NCBI GenBank assembly: GCA_907163375.1
Contig: CAJQUW010016149.1
Span: forward strand, 1-64,000
Direction: 5' to 3'
From: Prostheceraeus crozeri
Lineage: Eukaryota; Platyhelminthes; Polycladida; Euryleptidae
DNA: 64,000 nucleotides
The first letter of the stretch is position 1; every line of letters starts with the position of its first letter. The notes beneath the pieces are model-generated. The model was not told the origin of the DNA. It saw nothing but the letters and a program-made list of their open reading frames with translations, and ran no database searches. The position numbers and the translations under genes were made by a program. Below are positions 9,682 to 20,910 of the stretch, piece after piece.

Positions 9682-10353
9682 TTAAGCTTCTTTCCAAAAG
9701 CTTTCATATTTCCGAAGACAATCTTCTAACAATGATAAATTCGATTTCAAAAAACGTAAGGGTACATTTAGTCTACAAATCGTTGGAAAAATAGATGCCA
9801 TCTTACCTAATTTAATTGCAAATGCAATTTCAGTCCTTGAATAAGAAATGTTATTAGTTTGCAATAAATGTTGAAAGTATGCCTTATCCTTTTCACACAG
9901 ATCCAGTAAATAATTCGCGTGTTTTCCCAGGTAGATTTTCATCATTATGTTAATAACGTTATTTTTCTTCTCCATCACATAAAGAGTATTTAAATTTGTA
10001 ATGGCTTTATCAGTATCTCCTGAAGGCTCAACAAAGTCTTCTAAGGAATCCACAAATTCATATCGGGTAAATAAAGACGTCGATAATTGATGATGAAGGT
10101 CGTCAATCTTTCCGTCCCTTTCTCTTTCTTTCTTTTCTTTCACGAGTAAGCGTTTTGCTTTTCTTCTCCGTTTTCTTTCCTTATCAAAAAATGTAGGGTC
10201 AAAAATAATAGGAAATTTCTCCATTTGTTCAATGATGAAAGTGTTATATTCTTCCTTCTTATCATTGGAAATATATCGTTTTGAAATTTCTGCAAATAAC
10301 TCCGGAAACGTAGCAATAATGTTTGACTGCTCTTCGATAACTTCTTGTGTCAT
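9682..10353 (-). CDS. orphan ORF, 223 residues, function unknown
   Basis: An intact ORF starts at the edge of the 123-bp array. It has an acidic N-terminus, a strongly basic block at about residues 59-80 (KERKRRRKAKRLLVKEKKER), and a largely helical C-terminal half with aromatic and Leu-rich segments ending ESFWKEA. There are no membrane segments or signal peptide, and I recognise no family. It could be an accessory gene of the Polinton to its left or a gene linked to the repeat array. The basic block would suit nucleic-acid binding or a nuclear signal. Its unbroken frame among broken neighbours is the main reason to list it. Confidence 0.45.
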   Translation of the reverse strand: MTQEVIEEQSNIIATFPELFAEISKRYISNDKKEEYNTFIIEQMEKFPIIFDPTFFDKERKRRRKAKRLLVKEKKERERDGKIDDLHHQLSTSLFTRYEFVDSLEDFVEPSGDTDKAITNLNTLYVMEKKNNVINIMMKIYLGKHANYLLDLCEKDKAYFQHLLQTNNISYSRTEIAFAIKLGKMASIFPTICRLNVPLRFLKSNLSLLEDCLRKYESFWKEA

Positions 10354-10840
10354 GACTGATCACAGCGCAGCACACGATGCAATGACAGACGAGAGAGATA
10401 AATGAAAACAGTACAGCTGGCAGATATTTTAACGTCATACGGGTGTGCTGACGCACTGACAAGAATTAAAACAACTTGCCTAACGTACAATTGAAATCTC
10501 ATTGTTTCACAGAGTAGTAGCAGTAGCAGCTGTTTGTTCTTTAATACATTGTTTCCTTTCAAATGTTTGAGTGGAGGGGACGTCACAGCTCTTTGCTCTG
10601 AAATGCCTTTTCTTCATAAATGCGAGAAGCAGATGTTCTCTACAATTGAGTGATCATCTGAGTGCAAAGCAGTAGCAACAACAGGAATTACTAAAACACC
10701 TGAAGAAATAACAATTGTTAAAGTACCTAAACTTATTGTTAAGAATAAGCCAATTCCTTCAAATATTTTTCGACACATAATTTTAGTTATCTCATATTTT
10801 AAAAACCTGAAAAATGGATTTAAAAGACGTTTTTAAAATT
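10354..10840. other. no gene; AT-rich stretch possibly from the Polinton
   Basis: No convincing gene. From about 10680 the base composition and codons (KTPEEITIVKVPKLIVKNK in one + frame, ~40 codons to a stop at ~10838) look like Polinton coding sequence, but it is too short to assign. Confidence 0.3.
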
Positions 10841-10844
10841 ACCA

Positions 10845-11045
10845 TTTTTTGATTTTCGGTGTCCTTGAACGGTCATGATTTTCAAAGTAAAAATGATCTT
10901 AATCTCAAATTTGAAATTCTCAGCTTTTATGATTTTCGGTGTCCTGGAACGGTCATGATTTGAGCAAGAAAAAATGATCATAATCTCAAATTTGAGATTC
11001 TTGACTTTTCTGATTTTTTCTGTGTCCTGGAACGGTCTTTTGCCC
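10845..11045. repeat. imperfect ~79-bp tandem repeat, about 2.5 units
   Basis: Three blocks share GATTTTCGGTGTCCTGGAACG followed by GTCATGATTT and AATCTCAAATTTGA(G/A)ATTCT (about 10850, 10928 and 11010). The third is partial. The sequence between 11046 and 12180 holds no gene that I can support. Confidence 0.75.
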
Positions 11046-12179
11046 ATTACTGACGACAACTAATACGCCGATAGCAGTTAATTCAATCTCTAGATCTCCA
11101 GGTCAAGGTCTTCCAAATGTCGAGATTACAAGTAGGCCTGTATCAGATTCGTGTCTCTGTTTGTAATTGAAATTGCAATTAATCAACAATTCAATGAATG
11201 TAGGCAAGCGACATAAAAAATGAGGAACTACATAAACGCCTTCATGATCGTTGTCAATTATCAGACGTAGCTGTCCACAATTTCACAAGTATCTTGAACT
11301 TATACTTCATTTCGCATCTGAGCATAGTTAAGCATCTATACATCATTTAGTCATCCTGCTGCCTACATCTGTGATGATTGCCATCCATGTACAGTATGCC
11401 ATACAACACAGCAGTAGCAATGGCATGAAAACATGCCAATTTCAATACAACACAAGAGTGGACTAGACTTTAAAGTGCAGTCAATCTATAAAGTAAAGGC
11501 AATATACTAAAATGAAAATGATAAATGCCAGTGACTAAATCAAAAGGAAATTTCACGAAGTATGACAAATTGCTTACTTGAAGGTTCCTTGATTACGAGT
11601 TCTACAGCTATACTACAACGTGTGGGGAATACTTTTTCAATTTGGTCAAATTTGTTCTAACGTTGACGGTCGAATGGTCTTTAGTTTTTACCATAACAAC
11701 CCTTTCTTCTGTCTGCAGTACATTGTCATAACTATGATATTCATTTAAAGCAATACAAACACTTTTCTATACTATTCAACATGTATTCTATTTGAAAATT
11801 GATACCAGACCTGTCATCTGCGGACTAAAGCTCCCTGCTGTGATCTAGTAGGAAGATTGAAGTTTTTGAGATTAAGATGAGGATAAAGTGATGAAATCCT
11901 GACAAGGACGCGTGGTTCGTTCTCTACAGGTGCTAAGAATCATTTAAAAGTTCTGCAAAACGTGTCTAAGAATGAAGAAAGAATGTGATGCTTAAAATGA
12001 TTGAATAACTTGAAAGTAATGAGTTCATCAGCAGGAGCTCGACCTGGATCTGCGTTTCGTCCCTTGATTCCTGAGCGCTCAGACCTGTTCGAGTGGAGCC
12101 CTGCACATCTGTCACGTACATACACTAAATTTAAATGTTGACAGAAAATAAAATATGGGATGAGAATTGTAGTTGAAGC

Positions 12180-12530
12180 AGAGAAAACACCCGTTATCGT
12201 GATCTGACGCTTGAATAATAACCAGCGATTCCAAGCATCATGACTAGAATTGCAAAACAAAATCCACATCCTTAAAAGTTTGACTCTGAAACTCATAGAT
12301 CTTACACAACTTCGAAAGATTTGATTTCAATCGAACGAAAGTGCTCACTGGCTCTGTGGCCATGTGGTACAGTGTTCGCTCTGCGTCCGGGAGACGTTGG
12401 TTCAAACCTTGTTTGGGTCAAACATTGAACATTAAAATAGGAACAGTTAAATACACTTGAGGTGTTTACTGCATCTCAGTGAGAAGCGGCCATCATGAAA
12501 TTCGGCTCCCCCGGTCCCGAAAAAACTTAG
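12180..12530 (+). repeat. tRNA-like dispersed repeat (SINE-type), copy 1
   Basis: A tRNA-like head at about 12350-12422 has a box A-like TGGCCATGTGG and a box B-like GGTTCAAACC. The same sequence recurs inverted at 18730-18905, and pieces of it at 14107-14176 and 19005-19090. Homology extends upstream of the tRNA-like part (CGATTGAA..AAATCTTTC and GGATGTGGATTTT, inverted) and downstream (TTGAGGTGTTTACTGC). Likely a pol III-derived short retroposon family. Confidence 0.6.
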
Positions 12531-12974
12531 TTCGAAAACATGCAATTCATTTCCGCAATCACAATCGTGTAAAGCAGTTCATGAGCACTTGAAAAAATAT
12601 AGAATGCCAAATAATCCATCGGTCTAATCAAAGGGTATTGATACTTCTTGGCACTTTTTATCGATTTTTTGACATTTTTGCGATTTAAAATTGATTTGTT
12701 TCATTTTTAAAGAAATGCAGTGCAATTATATTCATACTAGCTTGTTAAAGATGCTAAACAGAACACAAAAATCAAGTTTACTGCCAATCCATCGAGTTAA
12801 TGAAAAGAAAAATTGACATTTATTGATATTTTTCTTGTTTTCTTAGAATTTTCATTAACACTTTAAGTCACTCAAGTAAACTGCAATTTAATTTTATTCA
12901 TTTTACCTTGTAAAGAGCATGGAAAGGACAAAAGTTACCTAAGGAATGTTACATTAAACGAGCTTATCTGACAA

Positions 12975-13260
12975 TTGTTGACAGTTCATCTTAAAATTCT
13001 AATAATCTAACTCACACACCTTTGCAGCATTTCACACATGGCCATTTTGCTGTCTGGTACTTCTTTTCTATCGTGTCTTTACAACAGCTTGCCATGATCT
13101 TTGACTTTGCAGCATTCATCTTCAACCTTTTACAAGACTTCTTTCCCAACACAGCAATTTCGCTTGAAGATCTTCCTCCGAGTCTGCCATAAGAAGAATA
13201 TCATCTTCATATTGAAGTTCACACGGCAATCCCTTCCATATCTCGGACAGTCTTTTTTGC
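12975..13260 (-). pseudogene. LINE reverse transcriptase fragment with C-terminal Cys motif
   Basis: On the minus strand EDDILLMADSEEDLQAKL (about 13210-13155) is a variant of the RT catalytic YxDD box (YADD in relatives) followed by the usual helical segment. After a frame change comes NAAKSKIMASCC and then KKYQTAKWPCVKCCKGV, the start of a zinc-ribbon-like Cys motif found at the C-terminus of some LINE proteins. Stops and frame changes make it a relic, and the rest of the element is not visible. 13260-14100 contains nothing else apart from a (CT)n run near 13722-13740. Confidence 0.65.
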
Positions 13261-14106
13261 TCCGTAAATTTGGACCAATGTTTTCGCCCATCAAATCGTT
13301 AAACAATCCTATACATACGGCTTCAGAGTGTACTAGACCCACCTGCAATTCATTAACAAGCGGAAATTTTCAACATAAATGAATGAGAAGTTTGACAATA
13401 TTAAAATCGTGCTATATGTTGGAGGCAGGATTCTCAAATAATAAACCTTCACCAACAACATGGGGTCGAGCTCAAAACTTGCTTTACTGTACATCTAGGG
13501 GTAAACGAACTTATGATCTTGTTTGCCTCTTCTATTATCTTCAGACATTGCGCATGAGCTGGGATAAACGAGGATATCATGGTGTTGTCTGTCATGCTTC
13601 TGTGCATTCTTTGTGATGTCTACAAAAGAAGTTGATATTAGCGTAAAACAGCGGTAACCAACCGAAATGGATCAGCAGCCCTTCTCGGTGGTCACAGGTC
13701 ATCAATCACATCTTATTACACTCTCTCTCTCTCTCTCTCTATTGCTCTAACTGTTCATATACCTAGATCTGTGTCAGATACTCTGAGTGCTCTAACGTAA
13801 GAGGGGAATCTAAACAACGCGCACTTCAATGCTGACACACTACTTACGTATCTCCATACTACTTACTACACACGTAAGCAGCAGATGCATGAGTATTATC
13901 CAACTTCATCTCGCACCTATGAGAACAACCAAAATATAATCTTCGATGTAAATATGGGAGGACAGACCGTAATGTGATACCTGAGATTTGTGTTTTTCAT
14001 GCTTCACAAGCAATGGAATGGCACGTACAGATCTCAAAATCAGCTATCCCAGTAGCCAGACAACTGAATATGTCCATAATGTGAGTAAAAATGAATTTGT
14101 AACTTG

Positions 14107-14176
14107 TGAGAAGCAGTAAACACCTCAAATGTATTTGACTGTACCTGGGTGAATATCAATAAGCGAGTGCATTTGC
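14107..14176 (-). repeat. fragment of the tRNA-like repeat
   Basis: On the minus strand this contains TTTGAGGTGTTTACTGC, as in copy 1 at ~12470, plus the TGATATTCACCC tail also present at the distal end of the copy at 18730-18905. The tRNA-like head is missing. Confidence 0.55.
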
Positions 14177-14334
14177 TCCAAATTTTTATCTAAAAAAAAA
14201 GTTTTCGAAAAGTGCTCATTTTTAGTGGATCATTGAAATCATGTCTTGAGTGACAGATACATGACATTTTTAGAACTCAATTGCATGTCTGGATTCTATA
14301 TCTAATGGTTTAAAATATGTGAATTACATGCTGG

Positions 14335-17300
14335 ACTAATTTACGTTACTACTCTGTTTGATCTTTCTTAATCATTATTCAAATATTAATTGCGGCTTTT
14401 AAACGTAAGGTTGGAAGATTTTCTAGTTTATTTAACCCATAGGACGTGTGTTTATCGATGCATTAGATTGCGTCTATCACGGAGCCATGTTTTGCCTAAT
14501 TTACGTTACCCTTCTCTTATCCTAGCAGAGTTGGCTTACAGATTTAAGCACATTTCCAGCAGTTCATTCCATAATCAAAAAAATCATGCTTGAAATACAA
14601 ATTTAATGGAGAACATGTTGCGAAATACACTATGCAAATACGCATAAATGTTTTTGCATGCAATTCTAGAATTATCTGTTTATAAGCACAGCAGTCGAAT
14701 AATTTGGGCGCAATGCTTCCGGTGGATTCTGACTTTTGTTTTGTTCTCAGTCTCCTCCAACCACCTTTGTCGGAGCTCAAAAAGATGGGCTTCTTTTGGT
14801 ACAAGTGCCGTCTAAAAAATTAAAAGTCATTTCAAATAAGGCAATTGGCGATGATTTTGCTAATGATTTGCGTGAGTATAGGCCTACTTCAGTATATGGA
14901 TAACCTGGATGCTCTACAAAGATGCCTTAATAGGAATTTACACATTTGTCGTACGCTTGCATAATACAATACAATCAAATAATTATCAGTCTATCTCACT
15001 AACAAATAAATAAGCAACAGGGCCTATGTTGCATTTTAGTTGATTCACTGTTTGATTGATTAAATAAACAGCCAAAAAATTAGACATTTTACTCATTAGT
15101 GTAAATTACTCTACTTAGAGAAAGTTACTCGTCTTCTTCAGCAGAATTCAACTTACCTTTTCTGAGATCAATGAGTATTCTTCATTTTCGTTTATATTGT
15201 CATAGTAGTAACCCTCAATTACATTCGCACCTTTCGAATAATTTTGACCGTAGTCATCTGACAATTTCCTTCTTAGTTTCTTCAATTTTACAACTTTCAG
15301 TAAATAGAATCTGTTTGAATCAGAAGCAAGAATTATGGAGATTGTATTAGGTTTAGGCTCAATGTTTTCAACGACCTGTAGTTGCCACTCATTCCCTATC
15401 TGATTGTTTTGGCAATCCAAACAGCCAATTAAGCATGGCCAACACCCACCGGATATTTCTCTAGTTCGTATAATCCCATTCAAACCTGTAGAAGCAACGT
15501 TGTGCAATGTGAAGGTTCCCGAAATAGATTGAGCATTCTCCGTCAATTGTGCACACATAGAAGCTCCCTGTTGAAATTCTTCATCAGAAATATACAGAAA
15601 ATTTATTTTTGAATTTTGTTCAAAAACGTTTGCCCATGCCATATACAATTCAGCATCCTGAATGACAATCTTTCCTTGCTTTAACGCTTCGTCAGCACAC
15701 CTTTTCGCTACAGCACCGATGCCGTCACAGGCTCCCTTGCCATGTGAAGTTTCGAAATAATGCCAAGAAATTGGTACACCTAATTCACCCATCCTAGAAA
15801 CATAGTTGAATACTGTTTTGTTTCTATACTGGGAAGTTGGGCCATCAGTAAAGAAGACAATTCCATTTTGAAATCTATGGAATCCAATCTCATCCAGCAA
15901 TTTTTGAATGATAGCTAAGACCATCGAGGCAGTGTGATTTAGAATATGGCTCACAAAGCAATATGATTTGACACTCAAAGCAGCACTGTCCTCACTACGA
16001 AAATACACGACAGTTGGATGCAAAGTCACTTGGGACTGATTCCATTGAGCCGACTGAATTTCATTCAATGCACAACAGGTATAATTTTCGGCAAAATCCA
16101 TGTGGATGAAGATCTGTCTGACTGCTAGATTTTCTTTGATTCTTTTTGCTGCCTCGAACTGTGACCTCACTCGGCGTACATGTGCTTTAAACTGTTCAAA
16201 CTTTTCGATAATCAATTTTAAGAACGACTCCAGAGATTCAACGGCAGTTACAACTTTTTGGCTTTTATGTCCATTTGTTTCAACTCTCTTCCACTGCTCA
16301 TAGTGAACAGTCTCAGACGGATTCATGTCTGCCGTCAAGAAATTGTGCAATGATCCTTCGCCGATATCCTCAAATATTTGCATGAATGTTTCTGGATTCA
16401 AAGAAGGCACGTTCAATCCAACATTTCTACTAGCTTGTAGGATAAATGCAAAGTTTTGATGGACTGCACACAGACACATATTTCTAGAAGTAAGTCGGGC
16501 TGGAACGATGTATCTAGGCCTCAGGCGACAAAACGTTGAATATGATAGTGTAGCATTAACATTTTCTGACAGAAACTTTGAATGAAGGTTCTTCATGCTG
16601 TCTTTCAAAATATGTTTCTGATACTTCACTTTCTTGATGGTTACAGTCTCATTTTTCCCAGCAGTCGTACGAGAGTTGTCTTCTTCTCTCTTAAGAAAAT
16701 CAATGACCGCTTCGCAAAAACATGACATTGCACGACTTCGAATACTCTTTACTCGGAATTTTTTTGCACGTTTAACAGTTTTGCTTTTGAACATTTCTTG
16801 AAATTCGCAGTAATTTTGCTGCTGAATGCCTCAGTCTGTACTTTTGAATAAACTGACTGTTGGCGATCATGTTTGGAGCTGTGAGTCGCTCAGTTGATTC
16901 TCTATTTTCAGACAACTCATGTACGACAGTTTCATTCAAGAGAAGTTCTTTGTACTCTGGATACGCAATTTTTTCAACTCGAAGACGTTCGAGTCGTCTG
17001 TCAACCTTAGATTTCGGTGAAATGAACGTAAAGGAAGTATCAGGATCGTCATTATAACAGTTATTATCAAGACTGTCAACAGGACTACTGACCGAATCTG
17101 TCATTAGTCTTTGAAATCGCTTCTTCCAGCGAGCACCCAGACGAATCGCTTTTTGTAATTTTACTGATAGGGTTTTCATCTTTTTGTGGCTTCTTGCTAC
17201 CGCCCTAGAGATTCGCTTTCTTGTTCTGTTCTTTTGAGTCTGGGATTCATCATGTCGGATTTCGTTTGGAAGATCATCAAGGGTAACTGAATTGTCCTTA

Positions 17301-18460
17301 GATTTCTTTTGTTTGTCATAGAACCTATGCCACCTAATTCTCCCATCTCTTCTTCGTTTTCTCAACGACCGATAAGATATTTCAGTGATCTTTTTATAAT
17401 ACTTGAGTACGCGCTTTGACTCTCTTTCCATGTATTGTGCGTCTTGTTTTTTCCTCTCTCTATATGCCTTTTGAATCTCGGCGCTTGATTTGGCCATTGA
17501 TCTGCAAAAGAACAATATGCCTACATACCAAACATAGAAATTCTATGATACCAAATGTACATCTTGTTGATTTGCAGAGATCATGGAATACCCTTATAAA
17601 TGCTAGTACTACCTCTAGGGTGATTGGCCTGCTATGATTATTACTGATAAATCGTTGTTACGCTTGAGCATTTCTATTGCTGAATTTCCACATGTGCACT
17701 GAAAAACTGTATTGGATCACAGTATTCTGCTAAATCACATGCACCTAATAACTCTATGATTCCTGCATTCTATGTCACTGTATCTCTATCACAAATCAAA
17801 TTGCAACCTAAAATATCAATATAATTTTTCTGACTTACATATTACAAAAAAATTACCTACATTAGAAATTAATTCCAAATTATAAAACAGTTTAAATGTT
17901 GAAGTTATTTTGCATGTCTGTGTAAATGTAGGACCTTCTTCTGCACTGACTCTGATGTATGGCCCATGGCAAGTGTACGTGTCACATTAAGAAGTCGGCC
18001 CTGGTATATTTATTCAGAAAAATGCTTGAAAACTAAAACTTTCTGAAACCACTAATTTACGTGATGTAACGTAAATTAGTAATGTGTACAGTAACGTAAA
18101 TTAGTTTTTAAATATTATTGTCTCTATCTCCATGAAGACGAATCCGAACAACACAGTGAACGAATTTTTGACATAAGTACATTCTAGAAATATATATATA
18201 TATATATATATATCGCACAGGAATAGAAGCTACTTCACCTAAGCTTCACAATCATGGTAACGTAAATTAGTATCTTATCCATAACTTGCACCTAAGAACA
18301 CTTATCAATGAAGGATAATCGTATGATGTATAAACAATGATTAATTTTGAGTCAAACTTTTAAAGCATGATATATTAAAGATCTTGAGACAGTGCCAGCA
18401 AATTACAACTATGACATCTTGCATTTTCAGATGAATGTAGACTTGGTAACGTAAATTAGT
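14335..18460 (-). mobile_element. DNA transposon with clustered subterminal GGTAACGTAAATTAGT motifs
   Basis: A 15-16 bp motif appears as ACTAATTTACGTTAC near the left end (14335-14349, 14496-14510). It appears in the opposite orientation near the right end (18066-18080, 18091-18105, 18256-18271, 18445-18460), with a clipped copy at 18051-18063. The copies bracket a transposase-like gene at 15148-17497, so they look like subterminal binding sites and termini. I could not identify a target-site duplication, so the exact ends are uncertain. A (TA)n run lies at 18188-18212. Confidence 0.7.
15148..17497 (-). pseudogene. transposase-like protein, unassigned family, one frameshift
   Basis: Two overlapping frames make one ~780-residue protein. 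The first, from Met at 17497 (MAKSSAEIQKAYRERKKQDA), has a basic N-terminus and coiled regions and stops at 16772. The second covers the rest down to 15148. They cross near 16775-16790, where a one-base shift joins them; an intron is less likely. Conserved-looking blocks in the second part are STFCRLRPRYIVPA, CLCAVHQNFAFIL, IFIHMDFAENYTCCALNEIQ (about residue 235), FFTDGPTSQYRNKTVFNYV (about 318) and HGKGACDGIGAVAKRCADEA (about 350). This set belongs to a group of invertebrate 'uncharacterized' proteins. The spaced Asp residues (HMDFAENY, FTDGP) suggest a DDE-type nuclease, but I cannot place the superfamily. It sits centrally between the inverted motif clusters, as a transposase would. Confidence 0.6.
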
Positions 18461-18729
18461 TCAGTTCGGGGACAAATATAAAAGCGCTCGTCTTTCTGTC
18501 CTAAACGTTTTCAACTAACATACATCATATTGGAACGACTGTGTATGTATAGTCGCTAACACTCAATCAAGCATGCTTACCTCAACCGGGATTGACGCAC
18601 GTCTCACAAGTGTTGACACTTCGACCAACTTCATCTCTTATGTGAATGAGTCATCTTATAAGCGCAGAGTCGAGTGACGTCAGGTTGAACAGCAGATTAA
18701 AACCGACAGGTCGCTACAGCGTGGGGACA

Positions 18730-18905
18730 CAAAAAAATGGCGAAATGCACTCCCTTATTGATATTCACCCACATTTTGAAGTCCAAGGATTGACCCGACC
18801 AAGGTTTGAGCCAAGATCTTCCGGACGCAGAGTGAACACTACACCACAAGGCCACAGCGCCAGAGAACATTTGCGCTCGATTGAAGCAAAATCTTTCAAA
18901 TCTGA
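18730..18905 (-). repeat. tRNA-like dispersed repeat, copy 2
   Basis: Read on the minus strand it has GCTGTGGCCTTGTGGTGTAG and TTGGCTCAAACCTTGG in the box A and box B positions. It matches copy 1 closely, including the flanking CGATTGAAGCAAAATCTTTC. A partial second copy of the flank lies directly after it. Confidence 0.6.
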
Positions 18906-19004
18906 GGGAGATCCATCATTTTGAAATTCAGTTATTTACAGATGCGGACTTTTTTATGAAATGATAGTCATAGTAGTTGGAAGTCCACAGCGCCAAGCCA
19001 CAGC

Positions 19005-19090
19005 GCCAGAGAGCATTTGCGCTCGATTGAAGCAAAATCTTTCAGTTTTTCAAGGATGTGGATTTTCTTTTGAAATGATAGCTATCATGA
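19005..19090 (-). repeat. partial tandem copy of the tRNA-like repeat flank
   Basis: CAGCGCCAGAGAGCATTTGC and the following GATTGAAGCAAAATCTTTC repeat 18850-18900 almost exactly, and GATGTGGATTTTCTTTTGAA repeats the inverse of copy 1's upstream part. The remaining sequence to 20523 shows no gene. Confidence 0.55.
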
Positions 19091-20523
19091 GTGGAACCGG
19101 CCGACGGCCCAGCGCCGGCTCTTCACGCGCGCATTTTTGCGTATGATTGCAAAAAATCATTTCAACTGTTTTTTACGTATGAGGAGATACAGGGTGCGGC
19201 ATAAAACTTGTGACCAAATTTCAATGTAACATAACTTTCTAATTGTCCAACAGAAATTAACAAATAAGGTCTCATTTTGATGCCAATACACATCTTCGTT
19301 ACCGGAATCAGCATTCCAATGATTGCATTTGAGAATGAGAGTTCAATATGCACACAAAGCAGAATAGCTCGAAATCCAAAAAACTAGATGAAAAGAACAA
19401 ACAACAAATGAATGGAAAAGCTGGTCTGTCGAAGTCTTTCTGCTGCAGATGATCACACAACATCAATTGGGTGATGACTGGATCAATCTTCAGGAATCAC
19501 GCCTTCTAACGCCGGAACGCCAAAACATTTTGTGTTTTCCTGTTGTATCTATTCCAAAGTCTTCACATCTCTTCCACATTTCGTCCAAGTTAAACCTCAA
19601 TCATTTTCATTTAGAAATATGTCATCACATTTACTTTTGACCATTAGACTTCATTCAGTGTGTTCATGATCGGATGCAAGTGATGTAGGCATTCTACGCA
19701 TCGTTTTAAACTCTCTTTCTCTCTACATGCAGTTGTGACATTTTTCAGTGACAAAATTGAACAAACATTTCAAGCTATGGGCCCGAATGTAATTACTTCT
19801 CATTGCAAATTTGAAATTCGGCTTTGCAGATAGTTCATAGATATGCAAGTTATATTGTTTTCTGATGAAAGCCACATGATGCCCTGGGCATAAATTTTCA
19901 TATGAAAAAGATCTTCCTTAAAAATGCTTGATTTAATTAACACATCGATCTCTTGACGTACAACAACTACTCTCTCAGTATTGCATGATTGAAATGAAAT
20001 GTTTTTGGTCATTTGTAACAATGGTTTTTTCATTCTGACCATTTTTCAGAATGTCGACATTGCACGTTAAGCCTGATTTTGCCACAGTGATTGTTTTGTA
20101 CGACTCGTAGAATCGACAATCTCTCATCACTACTAGCATGGCTAATTTGTTATTGAATCATTCTTATCAATCCAAATATCCATATTTAACTTCACATGTA
20201 TGGCATAGGCATTCAGCACCACTCTCGTAAATGTGCATGTGGGTACAGTACATGAGCATGATATGTCGAATTTGTCAATTATCTAAACTACGCACTGACT
20301 TACTCCGTCTTGGTAATCCAAAATTACGTATTTAGTTCATATTGCATGTCGTAGACCAACAGTGCCACTACAACAAATGTGTATGCTTGTACATGTACAA
20401 GACAAGAACTTATGGAAAGGAAAAGAAAATTGTTATGCAATGACTTAAAGTAAGTAAAGAAAATAGAAATAAACTCACAATATAATGTGATATATTCGAT
20501 GACTCTGATCATAAGATAACGTC

Positions 20524-20910
20524 ATGAAACAGAAGACTTGTCGTTCTTTGAAGGATCCAATTCCTCTCGTTGACCGATCAAACGTCTGTTACAATTTCAA
20601 ATGCGACTGCGGATGCAGTTATATTGGTCGGACAACGAGATGTCTTGCTATCCTAATCAAAGAGCACTATCCCAAGTGGGCAGCAACAAGATTGAGAGGC
20701 CTTAAAGATCAAAGCAGCTCAATATCAAAGCATCTCTGGGACTGCAATCAATTCTCCGGACATAAGATCGAGTCCTATTTCTCTGTCGCTGCATACTGCA
20801 GAAATGTACAACATGTCAAGATCACTGAGGTCATTTTATCAAAACGATTCAAGCCCTCACTATGTATCATGACAGATTATGTTAGTGATTTCCTCCTGCC
20901 GTGGACATAG
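20524..20910 (+). pseudogene. Penelope-like element C-terminal GIY-YIG endonuclease fragment
   Basis: The 128-residue ORF reads KDPIPLVDRSNVCYNFKCDC then CGCSYIGRTTRCLAILIKEH, the N-terminal part of the GIY-YIG nuclease fold as found at the C-terminus of Penelope-like retroelements (first Tyr box degenerate, second as SYIGR). The layout (Cys pair, YIGRT, EHYPKW, then a HLW-D-C block) matches the fragment at 63111-63665. No reverse transcriptase is found upstream, so this is a 5'-truncated relic. Confidence 0.8.

Noticed and set aside
13722-13740. (CT)n run as a promoter element
   Set aside because: A simple microsatellite with no gene nearby.
18477-18486. Core promoter (TATAAAAGCG) on the + strand
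   Set aside because: A good TATA word just outside the transposon end, but no coding region follows within several hundred bases and the transposase is on the other strand.
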